From an uncultured Cytophagaceae bacterium (GTDB taxonomy: Bacteria; Bacteroidota; Bacteroidia; Cytophagales; Microscillaceae): 8,739 nt of DNA. The stretch spans positions 1 through 8,739 of the forward strand of contig CALDJV010000433.1 of NCBI GenBank assembly GCA_937899305.1. Reading direction: 5' to 3'. This document shows positions 1-7,380 of this stretch, one piece after another. Numbering within the stretch: position 1 is the stretch's first letter; the number at the start of each line of letters is the position of its first letter. The notes beneath the pieces are model-generated. The model was not told where the DNA came from. It saw nothing but the letters and a program-made list of their open reading frames with translations, and ran no database searches. The position numbers and the translations under genes were made by a program.

Positions 1-489
1 ATTCCATCCTCACGCAAAGCCAACGCGCTATCAACGGATGTCAGTGATCATTTTTAACGGCTCCATTACTCAAGTTCTTAACGCTGACAGACTAAATACC
101 GAATATGGCTGACGCATTCATTACTGTATTTCTTGTGAATTTTCCAAAGAAAACCACTGCGAAAGGTCAGTTATTAATTGGAGTAATCCCGTCTTCCAAT
201 TACATCAATTATCAAGGTATTTTGGGCAAGGCAAAGGGGATTTTAATCAACCAAGTAGCGCCTTTTGGAATAATTACGTAATATTATTTACTGATCAGAA
301 TCGAGATGGTTTTTTAATCTTTATTCCATTATTTTTACTTTGGCTTAAAACTCCCTTGAGTGAATACATCGCTCAACCACCACGCAATGAGACAATCTGG
401 CTATTTTGGCTGGACTTTGAATTCAACTGATTTTTTTCTTATTTTTAGAAGTCAGGCGATCAGGTAGCCTGCTAGTAACGAACACCCTC
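1..489. other. Upstream region without a supported gene
   Basis: I find no coding region here that I can support. The forward frames close early: the frame from base 1 stops at 55-57 and the frame from base 2 stops near 108-110, so either could be the tail of a gene lying to the left, but the residues are too few to recognise. The stretch is AT-rich. It contains a perfect 10-base palindrome, ATTACGTAAT, at 273-282, and a short stem CAGG-tag-CCTG at 461-471 just before the next gene. No perfect Bacteroidota -7 box (TAnnTTTG) was seen; the nearest, TACTTTGG at 336 and TATTTTGG at 402, each miss one conserved base and lack a well-spaced TTG. No tRNA or rRNA signature was recognised. Confidence 0.6.
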
Positions 490-3400
490 ATGGCCCTTGA
501 TAATACTACACCTAACCAAGATTTACCGGATGAAGATTCACCGAGAGGTGAAACCGCTCCGGAAGGAAAGGCGCTACCGAAAAAGAAGCGTCGTTTTTCC
601 TGGTTTCGATTCTTGGGGCGATCTTTTTTGGTGTTTGGGTTATTGTTGGGGTTGGTGTATTTGGTGGCCTATTTTTATTTCAATACCTACCTACGCAAAG
701 AAATCATTCGACAGGTAAGCGTCAAAACCGATAGTTTGTATGCGCTCAAAATAGATTATATCGGAATTAATCTGTTTACCGCTACACTTCAGGTAAAGCA
801 AGCTCATTTTCAAAAAAATACTCAGAAATGGAATGCTTTTAAACAACAGTTCCCTGATACCAATTACCTGGATATGGATGCGCACCTCGAGCGCCTACGA
901 ATTACTGGAATTCGTTGGGTACACTTTCTGAAGACTGGAGAAATCAAAATCAAGCAAATTGTTTTTCAAAAACCCCGGATTAAATTTCACGGGAAAACGA
1001 AGAAAAAATCTTCCAAATTAGAGCAAAAACCTCCCCCTAAGCCAATACAAGCATTGGCCAAAATTTTAGGGAAATTCTCTAGTGATTTGACCATCGAAAA
1101 AATTAAGATAGAGGAGGGTGAAGTCGATTTTTCCCATCAATCGCCTCGCGGTAAGGCTCAGCATCAGTTGGAACAGTTTAATACTGAAATACAAAAAATT
1201 CGCCTCATTCCTCAAGAACATTTACCAGATACCCAAGCCTTGCAAGTCAAAAGGTTTGATTTTAGTGCTAAAAAATACGCATTTACTACTCCCGACCAAG
1301 TATATGTCATCTCATTAGAAAAATTCAATCTCAATAGCTATGATTCTACCTTACAGTTGGCTGGTATTAAAGTAAAACCAAACTTTACTGAACAAAACCG
1401 GTTGAATAACCTAAAAAAACACCGAGCAACTTTTGTAAATGTAGACCTGGATAGCTTGACTACCAATCGGTTAGACTTGTACCGTTTGATTACCAAAAGA
1501 GAGATTTCCTTGGGAGGGTTATTTGTTCATAGTTTGCAACTTGAGGTAACTCGAGACCAGCGTATGCCCCGCCAGATCAAGCAAAAAAAACGCAATCTCA
1601 AGCAAATATTGGCCAATTTACCCTTATATATTCGGGCCGATACGCTGGCGTTGAAAAATGCCTCTATTACCTATTTGCAAAAAACGGCTCAGCAAACCAA
1701 TGAATCGATCGTGGCTCATCGGGCCGATAGTATTCATTTGTATTTGCGTCATGTGGCCCTGGGGAAGGCGGCCGATTCGATTACCCGAGACAAATTGCTG
1801 TATTCGGCAAGTGTAGACTTGGAAATGCGTAACTACCAACATCAAACCCCCGATGGTCTGTATAAGATTAAGCTAGACAAAACTTTGCTTTCTTCCCGTA
1901 AATCGTTGGTTCAGATAGAACAGGCCGCGCTTATCCCTCGATTGTCTCCTCAGGCATTTGCAATGCGCAAGTTTTATCGCTCGGTGCGGTTAGATGCCCA
2001 AGTACAGAGTATACAATTTAGTCAATTAGACATTGAAAAATTGGTATACGACCAGGAGTTTATCATGCAAGGACTGTATATCAATGCGCCTCGGTTCAAA
2101 GCCTATACGGACAAACGGCTGCCCAAACGGCCTGCCCAAAAGTACCAGAACTTTGAACAAATGTTGCAGTCGATTCCTTTACATGTAGAAGTAGACACCC
2201 TGGCCATCAAGAATGCTTCGGTAGAATACCGGGAACAACAAACCCGTAAAACCAGTACTGGAAATGGTCTGGCGATTCACCAGGCGCAAAATATGAATGT
2301 ATTGGTACGACGAATTCAGCTGGGCAAAGCCTTGCAAAGTGCTGCTTTGGCGGGATTGGATACCAAGCGTTTGTGGATAGACGTGAAGAACTACCGTTTT
2401 AGAACTCCGGATGGCGTATACGAGATGCTATTCAAAGATTTGGAAGTATCTTCGGCACGCTCAATGATCGAGATCGACAGCCTGAAATTACGCCCTCTTT
2501 TGTCTGACTCTGCCTTTGTAAAAGCGACCCAATATCGTAAACCTTTGCTGAAGCTTGCGCTGGCCGATGTAAAAGCCCAACAAATTAATTTTGATAAATT
2601 ATTGCTTTATCAGGAATTTGATTGGGGGAAACTGTACCTCGATCGGCCTGATATTGATGTGTTTTTGGATAAACGCAAGCCTAAAAAACCGATAGAGGTA
2701 GATACCCTAGAGAGTGCAATGAACGAGCCCGAGGATTCGGTGACCTTACAGGTACTATTGCGTAATCTGCCGTTGTACATCAAAATAGATACCTTTGCTG
2801 TTCATAATGCCCGTTTTCGATACCGCGAACAGGTAGCTCAACCCACGCCATATGCTAGTGGCGTCAATGTGCATCAGGTTCGACGATTTGATTGTATGAT
2901 TCCACAAATTCGTTTGGGCAAGGCTTCCCAAGAGGATTCAGTGATGTACGATTTTTATTCCCCAGATATTGTAGTCAATGTAGATGATTATGAATTTAGA
3001 GAGAAAAACGGACTCTATAAACTGAGCCTAAGAGATCTACACAGTTCTTTCACTGATGCGCAAATTCTGCTAGAAGATATCAAATTCCAACCCTTGATTT
3101 CTCGGGAAGAATTCAGCGATCGTGAAACGTCACGTAAGCCACTCTGGGATTTGAGTTTTAAAAGTATTTCGGCCCATGAAATAGATTTGGAAAAATTAAT
3201 CTTTAATGGGCAGGTCAATCTGCATGCCTTGCACCTCAATCAACCCGATATCAAATTATATTTAGACAAGCTGAAGCCCAAGGATTCGACCAAAACTGCG
3301 AAAACGATTCATCAAATCTTACAAGAGGTACCCTTGCCAGTAAAAGTAGACACTTTTTTGATTTATGATGCCAATTTTTATCTCACCGAACATCGCAAAA

Positions 3401-5052
3401 CAGGTAATGGAGAACATCGGGCTGAAGAAATTAATTTGATTTCGAAAAACTTCCATTTGACTGAAAATATGGAAGCACGGCGAAAGTCAAAAGACCTCTT
3501 GTTTATGAAGGACATTTTCGTCAATCTGGCCAAGTATCGCTACATTACTCCTGATCAGTTGCATATTATTTCGCTTAATAATGTAGCCGCTGCTTTGAGC
3601 GATTCTTCGTTACAATTGCAACACCTGAGTCTAAAGCCTAGAGTTTCTGAGCAAGATTTTGATAGTATCAAACAATACCGAGCACTGCGGGTTGATGCTG
3701 AACTGGCTTATTTTGATGCTCAAAAGGTAGATTTTCGCCGTTTGTTCAACGGTCAGGGAATAGATATCAAGCAACTGAAATTAGATCGCTTGCATCTGGA
3801 TTTTTATCAAAATAATAATTTATCGGTCAATCCTACTCGACCTTATCGTACATTACAGCAACAGTTGGCGAGCATTCCCCTAGACATCGCCATAGATTCA
3901 CTGCATGTGAACAACTCATTTGCGAATTTACGGCTGCTCAAAGGAAAGGGCTTTCAGCGGCATCGGGCTGATAGTATTTCATTGGTGGTTCGCAAATTCA
4001 GGTTAGACGAAGCATCCCGAGCCAATCCGGTAGGCCAGAAAACCCTTTTTGCTGATGATGTGTCTTGCTGTTTGAAAAATTATCAGACCCGATCGCCCAA
4101 CAAGATTTATGACATTCGAGCCAAACAAATACAGGCTTCTACTTTGACCAAAACGCTTACGGTAGATCGCTTTTCGTTTGAACCTTCAGTATCCGATTCA
4201 GTGTTCAATTCCTACTTCAAACTACAAGAAGATCGCTTCAAGATCCGTAGTCAACAACTTGGATTCCGGCAGTTTGAATTTGATTCTTTGATTCGTAAAG
4301 GAGAGGTCAGAATAGGCGCCTTTGAGGTGGATCGTTTTATGATGGACATATTTCGGGACCGTCGAAAACCACCAAGTCAAAATAAAGTGGTAATGCCCAA
4401 TGATCTGGTGCGGAAAATACCTTTCTTGGTGAAAATAGATACTTTCAATGTAAGAAACTCCTTTGTTTTGTATGGCGAAAAAGTGCCTCAAGGGATGGGG
4501 TTTGGCCAGGTGTTTTTTACCAATGTAAACTTAAGGGCTACAAATATTCAGACCAAAGCACCAGACACCAACCTGACTGTTATTCGAGCCAATACCCGTT
4601 TGATGGGAAGAGGTTTTATAGAAACGACCGTTAAAATTCCTTTACTTGCGCCCAATTTTGAATGTGAATATTATGGGCAAATGGGTAAAATGGAAGCGAA
4701 GTTTTTCAATACGATGATCACTGCCAACGACCATATCTTTATTCGTAGGGGACGTATTCGAAAGGTGAAGTTTAACGTACAAGTACGGGATAGTCTGGCC
4801 ACAGGAGAGTTACTGGCCGATTATCGCAGGCTAAAAATATCGGTATTACGCAAAAAAAACCATCAACGTAAGCGGGGGCTCATTACTTTTATTGCTAATC
4901 TGATTATTAAACACACGAATAACTTAACTAAAAAAAGGTACAAAAAAGGTAAAGTAAAGTATCAATTTCGTAAAGATGGAGAATACCAAAATAGTTTTGT
5001 AGGGGTACTTTGGCGCGCCCTCTCTACTGGGTTGGTAGATACTATTAAGTAG
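490..5052 (+). CDS. Giant AsmA-like repeat protein, putative envelope lipid-transfer protein
   Basis: This protein of 1520 residues is probably anchored in the inner membrane with most of its length in the periplasm. Residues 1-30 are acidic and polar, residues 31-35 are a basic patch (KKKRR), and about 45-65 form one transmembrane segment. The rest shows seven diverged tandem repeats of about 181-198 residues, each opening with a pattern like (N/S)(L/I)P(L)x(I/V)xxDT(L/F)x(I/V)xNA, with equivalent positions at residues 197, 378, 563, 761, 948, 1130 and 1311. The predicted content is almost all beta strand. The C-terminal 80 residues, with a basic stretch, a short hydrophobic helix (about 1464-1473) and an ending rich in W, L and G, resemble the tails of Bacteroidota AsmA-like proteins. 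AsmA-family proteins such as TamB, YhdP and YdbH are known as bridge-like lipid transporters; assigning that role here is inference. The start at 490 is the only ATG after the in-frame stop at 418-420, and it has no clear ribosome binding site. Confidence 0.8.
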   Translation: MALDNTTPNQDLPDEDSPRGETAPEGKALPKKKRRFSWFRFLGRSFLVFGLLLGLVYLVAYFYFNTYLRKEIIRQVSVKTDSLYALKIDYIGINLFTATLQVKQAHFQKNTQKWNAFKQQFPDTNYLDMDAHLERLRITGIRWVHFLKTGEIKIKQIVFQKPRIKFHGKTKKKSSKLEQKPPPKPIQALAKILGKFSSDLTIEKIKIEEGEVDFSHQSPRGKAQHQLEQFNTEIQKIRLIPQEHLPDTQALQVKRFDFSAKKYAFTTPDQVYVISLEKFNLNSYDSTLQLAGIKVKPNFTEQNRLNNLKKHRATFVNVDLDSLTTNRLDLYRLITKREISLGGLFVHSLQLEVTRDQRMPRQIKQKKRNLKQILANLPLYIRADTLALKNASITYLQKTAQQTNESIVAHRADSIHLYLRHVALGKAADSITRDKLLYSASVDLEMRNYQHQTPDGLYKIKLDKTLLSSRKSLVQIEQAALIPRLSPQAFAMRKFYRSVRLDAQVQSIQFSQLDIEKLVYDQEFIMQGLYINAPRFKAYTDKRLPKRPAQKYQNFEQMLQSIPLHVEVDTLAIKNASVEYREQQTRKTSTGNGLAIHQAQNMNVLVRRIQLGKALQSAALAGLDTKRLWIDVKNYRFRTPDGVYEMLFKDLEVSSARSMIEIDSLKLRPLLSDSAFVKATQYRKPLLKLALADVKAQQINFDKLLLYQEFDWGKLYLDRPDIDVFLDKRKPKKPIEVDTLESAMNEPEDSVTLQVLLRNLPLYIKIDTFAVHNARFRYREQVAQPTPYASGVNVHQVRRFDCMIPQIRLGKASQEDSVMYDFYSPDIVVNVDDYEFREKNGLYKLSLRDLHSSFTDAQILLEDIKFQPLISREEFSDRETSRKPLWDLSFKSISAHEIDLEKLIFNGQVNLHALHLNQPDIKLYLDKLKPKDSTKTAKTIHQILQEVPLPVKVDTFLIYDANFYLTEHRKTGNGEHRAEEINLISKNFHLTENMEARRKSKDLLFMKDIFVNLAKYRYITPDQLHIISLNNVAAALSDSSLQLQHLSLKPRVSEQDFDSIKQYRALRVDAELAYFDAQKVDFRRLFNGQGIDIKQLKLDRLHLDFYQNNNLSVNPTRPYRTLQQQLASIPLDIAIDSLHVNNSFANLRLLKGKGFQRHRADSISLVVRKFRLDEASRANPVGQKTLFADDVSCCLKNYQTRSPNKIYDIRAKQIQASTLTKTLTVDRFSFEPSVSDSVFNSYFKLQEDRFKIRSQQLGFRQFEFDSLIRKGEVRIGAFEVDRFMMDIFRDRRKPPSQNKVVMPNDLVRKIPFLVKIDTFNVRNSFVLYGEKVPQGMGFGQVFFTNVNLRATNIQTKAPDTNLTVIRANTRLMGRGFIETTVKIPLLAPNFECEYYGQMGKMEAKFFNTMITANDHIFIRRGRIRKVKFNVQVRDSLATGELLADYRRLKISVLRKKNHQRKRGLITFIANLIIKHTNNLTKKRYKKGKVKYQFRKDGEYQNSFVGVLWRALSTGLVDTIK
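1063..4600 (+). repeat. Protein-level tandem repeats within the AsmA-like gene
   Basis: Seven diverged repeat units can be aligned by eye in the protein. Their anchor codons (usually the Pro of a (L/I)P(L/F) motif) fall at about 1078, 1621, 2176, 2770, 3331, 3877 and 4420, giving spacings of 181, 185, 198, 187, 182 and 181 residues. Within each unit the order is similar: the opening ...DT(L/F)...N(A/S)... strand pair, a segment like HRADS(I/L) or HQAxxx, a strand ending in LGKA or LDEA, then (K/R)NYxxxTPDxxY or close variants, then LxPxxS(D/E)xxF, and finally an (L/F)D(K/R)xxxPK-like end. The last unit keeps only the first part and then passes into the C-terminal domain. The repeats are seen in the protein and are not obvious in the DNA, so the duplications are old. 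Confidence 0.75.
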
Positions 5053-5110
5053 GTATAACTCCTAGATTTAGGGTAAAAAAACAACTGTGAGCAAATTAGC
5101 TTCCTCAAAA

Positions 5111-5143
5111 TTGTAAAATTATGGTAGGAATAATATATATTTG
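5111..5143 (+). promoter_or_regulatory. Candidate Bacteroidota-type promoter for the isoaspartyl peptidase gene
   Basis: TATATTTG at 5136-5143 fits the Bacteroidota -7 consensus TAnnTTTG exactly. A TTG at 5111-5113 lies 22 bases upstream, at the long end of the usual -33 spacing. Transcription would begin near 5150, giving a leader of about 165 bases before the ATG at 5315. The region is AT-rich, so a chance match is possible. Confidence 0.4.
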
Positions 5144-5314
5144 AAACAATGCATAAAGTGGGTGGAATGAATGTAATAAATAGGTGAAATATCTGTTTTT
5201 TTGCCAATTATTTCATTGGTTCCAAATTTAGGGCATAGAATATGCATAACGTATCACAAAGAGTTAAATATTTAGAATACTATCTGAGCAAATAGCTTAA
5301 AACATATAATAAGT

Positions 5315-6265
5315 ATGTCGAATTTCGCCATTGTTGTACACGGGGGCGCCGGAACTATTACTCCTGATTTATATACTGCTGAAATCGAGAAAGGAATCCG
5401 CGACACTTTGTTTGAAGCGGTAGAGGCAGGACACTTTCTTTTGAAAGAAGGGGATACCGCAGTAAATGTAGTAAGTCATGTAGTAATGATTCTTGAAAAC
5501 TCTCCTTTTTTTAATGCAGGCAAAGGATCAGTTTTTACAAATGACGGAAGCCATGAGATGGAAGCAGCTATCATGAATGGAGCCAACCTGAACGCGGGCG
5601 CTGCTTGTGCGCTAAAAAATGTACGTAATCCGATTGTACTTGCTCGCAAAATACTCGAAAAATCTGGTCATGTATACTTGCACGGAAAAGGAGCCGAAGA
5701 ATTTGGGCGCCTCTATCACGTTGCTTTCGAACCCGAAGAATATTTCTTTGATCAGTTTCGGTATGATGAATGGCGTAAAATCAAAGCTTCTAATACCTAC
5801 CGTTTAGACCACTCTAAAGACAACGCAAAAAAATTTGGTACCGTAGGAGCGGTAGCATTGGACATCCACGGAAACGTAGCTGCGGCTACCTCTACAGGTG
5901 GTATGACCAACAAAAAACACGGACGTATTGGCGACACCTCCATTATTGGGGCCGGTACGTATGCCAACAATGCCACTTGTGCGGTTTCTTGCACTGGGCA
6001 TGGTGAACCTTTCTTACGAGCAGTTTCTGCTTATGATATTTCTTGTTTGATGGAATACAAGGGCTTGTCGTTGGAAGATGCAGCCAATTACTTGATTCAT
6101 GAGAAAATGAAGCGACAGGAGTTGCAGGGCGAAGGTGGATTAATTGCCATCGATCATCAAGGAAACATTGCCATTACCTTCAATACGGTAGGAATGTATC
6201 GTGGATATCGTCGTGCGGGCGAAAAAGAGCATATTGCGCTATACAAAGCCAATGTACCAGCATAA
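5315..6265 (+). CDS. iaaA: Isoaspartyl peptidase/L-asparaginase (plant-type, Ntn hydrolase)
   Basis: This cytoplasmic enzyme is predicted to hydrolyse beta-aspartyl (isoaspartyl) dipeptides and L-asparagine, clearing damaged peptides and recycling aspartate. Its 316 residues are close to the 321 of Escherichia coli IaaA. The N-terminus has the family VVHGGAG motif (residues 7-13). The precursor should cleave itself between Gly175 and Thr176, in the motif GTVGAVA, to free Thr176 as the nucleophile. The residues matching the E. coli active site are present at a constant offset of three: Thr194 (in STGG), Arg204, Asp207, and Thr227-Gly228 with Gly230 (in CTGHGE). There is no signal peptide. The ATG at 5315 places the HGGAG motif at the normal distance from the N-terminus; there is no obvious Shine-Dalgarno sequence. 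Its neighbours do not suggest a shared pathway, and it probably forms its own transcription unit. The family call is firm; the preference for asparagine or isoaspartyl peptides is not visible. Confidence 0.95.
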   Translation: MSNFAIVVHGGAGTITPDLYTAEIEKGIRDTLFEAVEAGHFLLKEGDTAVNVVSHVVMILENSPFFNAGKGSVFTNDGSHEMEAAIMNGANLNAGAACALKNVRNPIVLARKILEKSGHVYLHGKGAEEFGRLYHVAFEPEEYFFDQFRYDEWRKIKASNTYRLDHSKDNAKKFGTVGAVALDIHGNVAAATSTGGMTNKKHGRIGDTSIIGAGTYANNATCAVSCTGHGEPFLRAVSAYDISCLMEYKGLSLEDAANYLIHEKMKRQELQGEGGLIAIDHQGNIAITFNTVGMYRGYRRAGEKEHIALYKANVPA

Positions 6266-6370
6266 TACAAAGTTCATTGTTAAATTGCTCCGCCTGCGGC
6301 TCATTGCTGCATTGTTATATGGCTAAATGGCTACGCGAAGCGATGATTTATTTCTATTGTTACATTGTTC

Positions 6371-6404
6371 CGCTGCGCTCATTGTTTAATTGTTGCGCGA
6401 AGCG
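6371..6404. repeat. Inverted core pair 2 (hairpin with bulge)
   Basis: CGCTGCGC at 6371-6378 can pair with GCGCGAAGCG at 6395-6404: CGCT with AGCG and GCGC with GCGC, leaving a two-base bulge (GA) on the right arm. The 16-base loop consists exactly of TC, one whole octamer and most of a second. It could fold in RNA read from either flanking gene, which are convergent. Confidence 0.6.
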
Positions 6405-6450
6405 ATAATTAGTTTCTTATTTTCCAAATTTGATAATCATTCTATTGTTC

Positions 6451-6492
6451 CGCTTCGCTGATTGTTAAATGGCTAAATGGTTGCGCGAAGCG
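6451..6492. repeat. Inverted core pair 3 (perfect 8-base stem)
   Basis: CGCTTCGC at 6451-6458 is the exact reverse complement of GCGAAGCG at 6485-6492. The 26-base interval holds three octamers of the array. This is the best-preserved pair and suggests the ancestral form of the element. Confidence 0.7.
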
Positions 6493-6500
6493 ATGCAAAA

Positions 6501-6655
6501 CTATGGACTATTAATTAAATGGTTCCGCCTACGACTGATTGCTTTATTGTTAAATGGCTACATTGTTATATGGTTCCGCTTTGCGCCATTTTTCACTTTA
6601 CGTTTTTCATTTAATTGCTACTGACTCCGAACTAAAAAAACTGTGGACTAAAAAA
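6501..6655. repeat. Short repeat CT(A/G)TGGACTA with A-rich tracts
   Basis: CTATGGACTA occurs at 6501-6510 and CTGTGGACTA at 6641-6650, differing by one base. The second copy is flanked by runs of seven and eight A (6635 and 6650 onward), and a related GACTCCGAACTA lies at 6623-6634. The rest of this stretch up to the end of the minus-strand gene contains no gene. It appears to be a second type of repeat mixed into the octamer array. Confidence 0.4.
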
Positions 6656-6667
6656 AACTCTCAACTA

Positions 6668-7342
6668 TCACCAAAGCCAAGATTGAAAAGCGTAACACCC
6701 CAACAAAACTGCCCCTGGTATGGTAAGGTTATCCAACCCTTTGGTACTGACCATTTCTACCAATGCCGTAAATAGGGCAATGCACCCTGCCATCACAAAT
6801 ATATGGGGCCAGTCGTAGGCCAAATATCCCAAACCAATCAATAGAATGCCAAAAGCGGTCAACGCAAACGCCAGTGTACCCTGGATGGTCTTGTGATCTG
6901 GCCCCAAATGAATGCGTATTTTGCCCCACTTGTTGCCCACCACTTCTGCCATAGGATCGGCAAATGCCAGAATAAGTATAGGAAAATAAAACAACAATCG
7001 ACTTTGATAAAACTCGGAAACCCAAAAGCAACCATATACCGAAACGGGGTAAACAAGGGTACCAATTGAGGTGCGGCCAATGGCATGAATTGACTTGAAT
7101 TTTTTTAAAAGTTGACCCACCAGGAGGGGTAAAAATGCAGTACCACAAATAAACAATACGTACCAATGGCTGGTAATAAACCAAGGGAGCAAGAGCGCCA
7201 ATAGGCCCGAAGAAATATGTAAAAACTTGCGGCATACTTTGGAAGGTATGGCACATTTTTGATAAAGTAGCCAATCGGTGATGATAAATAAAAAGGCAAA
7301 AATGCCCAGTATGAGAAAAGAATGGACTAAATTTGAGTTCAT
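6668..7342 (-). CDS. Diacylglycerol/polyprenol kinase family protein (CTP-dependent lipid kinase)
   Basis: This integral membrane protein of 224 residues has about six or seven hydrophobic segments. Several motifs match the dolichol kinase/phytol kinase (SEC59/VTE5) group: RKFLH at 38-42, RTSIGTLVYP at 90-99, ADPMAEVVG at 128-136, KTIQGT at 151-156, and Glu196 followed by DNLTIP at 204-209. Known members use CTP to phosphorylate a lipid alcohol such as dolichol, phytol or diacylglycerol; which alcohol is used here cannot be told. The family is related to CdsA, and automatic annotation often calls such proteins phosphatidate cytidylyltransferase. The length is usual for bacterial members. The ATG at 7340-7342 is the first in frame that keeps the first membrane segment whole. 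It diverges from the CDP-alcohol phosphatidyltransferase gene with a 38-base gap, which points to a shared lipid role. Its 3' end faces the octamer repeat array. Confidence 0.8.
   Translation of the reverse strand: MNSNLVHSFLILGIFAFLFIITDWLLYQKCAIPSKVCRKFLHISSGLLALLLPWFITSHWYVLFICGTAFLPLLVGQLLKKFKSIHAIGRTSIGTLVYPVSVYGCFWVSEFYQSRLLFYFPILILAFADPMAEVVGNKWGKIRIHLGPDHKTIQGTLAFALTAFGILLIGLGYLAYDWPHIFVMAGCIALFTALVEMVSTKGLDNLTIPGAVLLGCYAFQSWLW
7328..7335 (+). promoter_or_regulatory. Candidate -7 element for the lipid operon
   Basis: TAAATTTG exactly fits the Bacteroidota -7 consensus TAnnTTTG. It would start transcription near 7342, leaving a leader of roughly 38 bases before the ATG at 7381. No TTG lies at the expected -33 distance, which weakens the call. 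The element sits inside the first codons of the opposite-strand kinase gene, so the two divergent genes would share control sequence. Confidence 0.35.
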
Positions 7343-7380
7343 GAGTGATCAATTATTTGTTTTTTTAATGACCTAAGATA

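Larger units (their letters stand above)
6276..6621. repeat. Array of 8-base units with inverted GC-rich cores
   Basis: This fills the gap between two convergent genes. Twenty-one octamers matching AT(T/G)G(T/C)TNN start at 6276, 6284, 6303, 6311, 6319, 6327, 6356, 6364, 6381, 6389, 6444, 6461, 6469, 6477, 6519, 6538, 6546, 6554, 6562, 6570 and 6614, often directly abutting. They are interrupted by two kinds of core. The left cores follow a unit ending in CC and vary: 6292-6302, 6372-6380, 6452-6460, 6527-6537 and 6578-6587. The right core is always GCGAAGCG, at 6335, 6397 and 6485, and it fills exactly one octamer slot, so the 8-base register runs through it. Left and right cores are roughly inverted complements. 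An 8-base period does not fit coding. It may be a dispersed palindromic element of the REP kind; no transposase is visible nearby. Confidence 0.85.

Noticed and set aside
336..409. Promoter candidates for the AsmA-like gene (TACTTTGG and TATTTTGG)
   Set aside because: Each misses a conserved base of TAnnTTTG and has no TTG at a suitable distance upstream.
4222..4491. Minus-strand frame of 89 codons within the AsmA-like gene
   Set aside because: It is antisense to a well-supported reading frame and shows no family motif or start signal.
5062..5085. Possible terminator after the AsmA-like gene (CCTA-gatt-TAGG)
   Set aside because: The stem is only four pairs and is followed by A residues, not T, on the transcribed strand.
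5149..5187. Twelve-codon open frame in the leader of the isoaspartyl peptidase gene
   Set aside because: It is too short, without a ribosome binding site or amino-acid bias that would suggest an attenuator.
4962..5207. Minus-strand frame of 81 codons across the end of the AsmA-like gene
   Set aside because: It covers the candidate promoter region and the antisense of the conserved C-terminus; its composition looks like translated AT-rich spacer.
6276..6621. Possible CRISPR array
   Set aside because: The units are 8 bases long and abut each other; there are no 24-40 base repeats with unique spacers of constant length and no cas gene.
6650..6668. T-run after the kinase stop codon on the minus strand as a terminator
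   Set aside because: Eight T residues follow, but no GC-rich stem precedes them.
6554..6775. Open frame of 73 codons on the plus strand
   Set aside because: It begins inside the octamer array and runs antisense into the end of the kinase gene; it has no recognisable protein features.
6729..7352. Long minus-strand frame of 207 codons overlapping the kinase gene
   Set aside because: It is a shifted-frame shadow of the kinase gene; the residue pattern lacks family motifs, whereas the overlapping frame shows clear ones.
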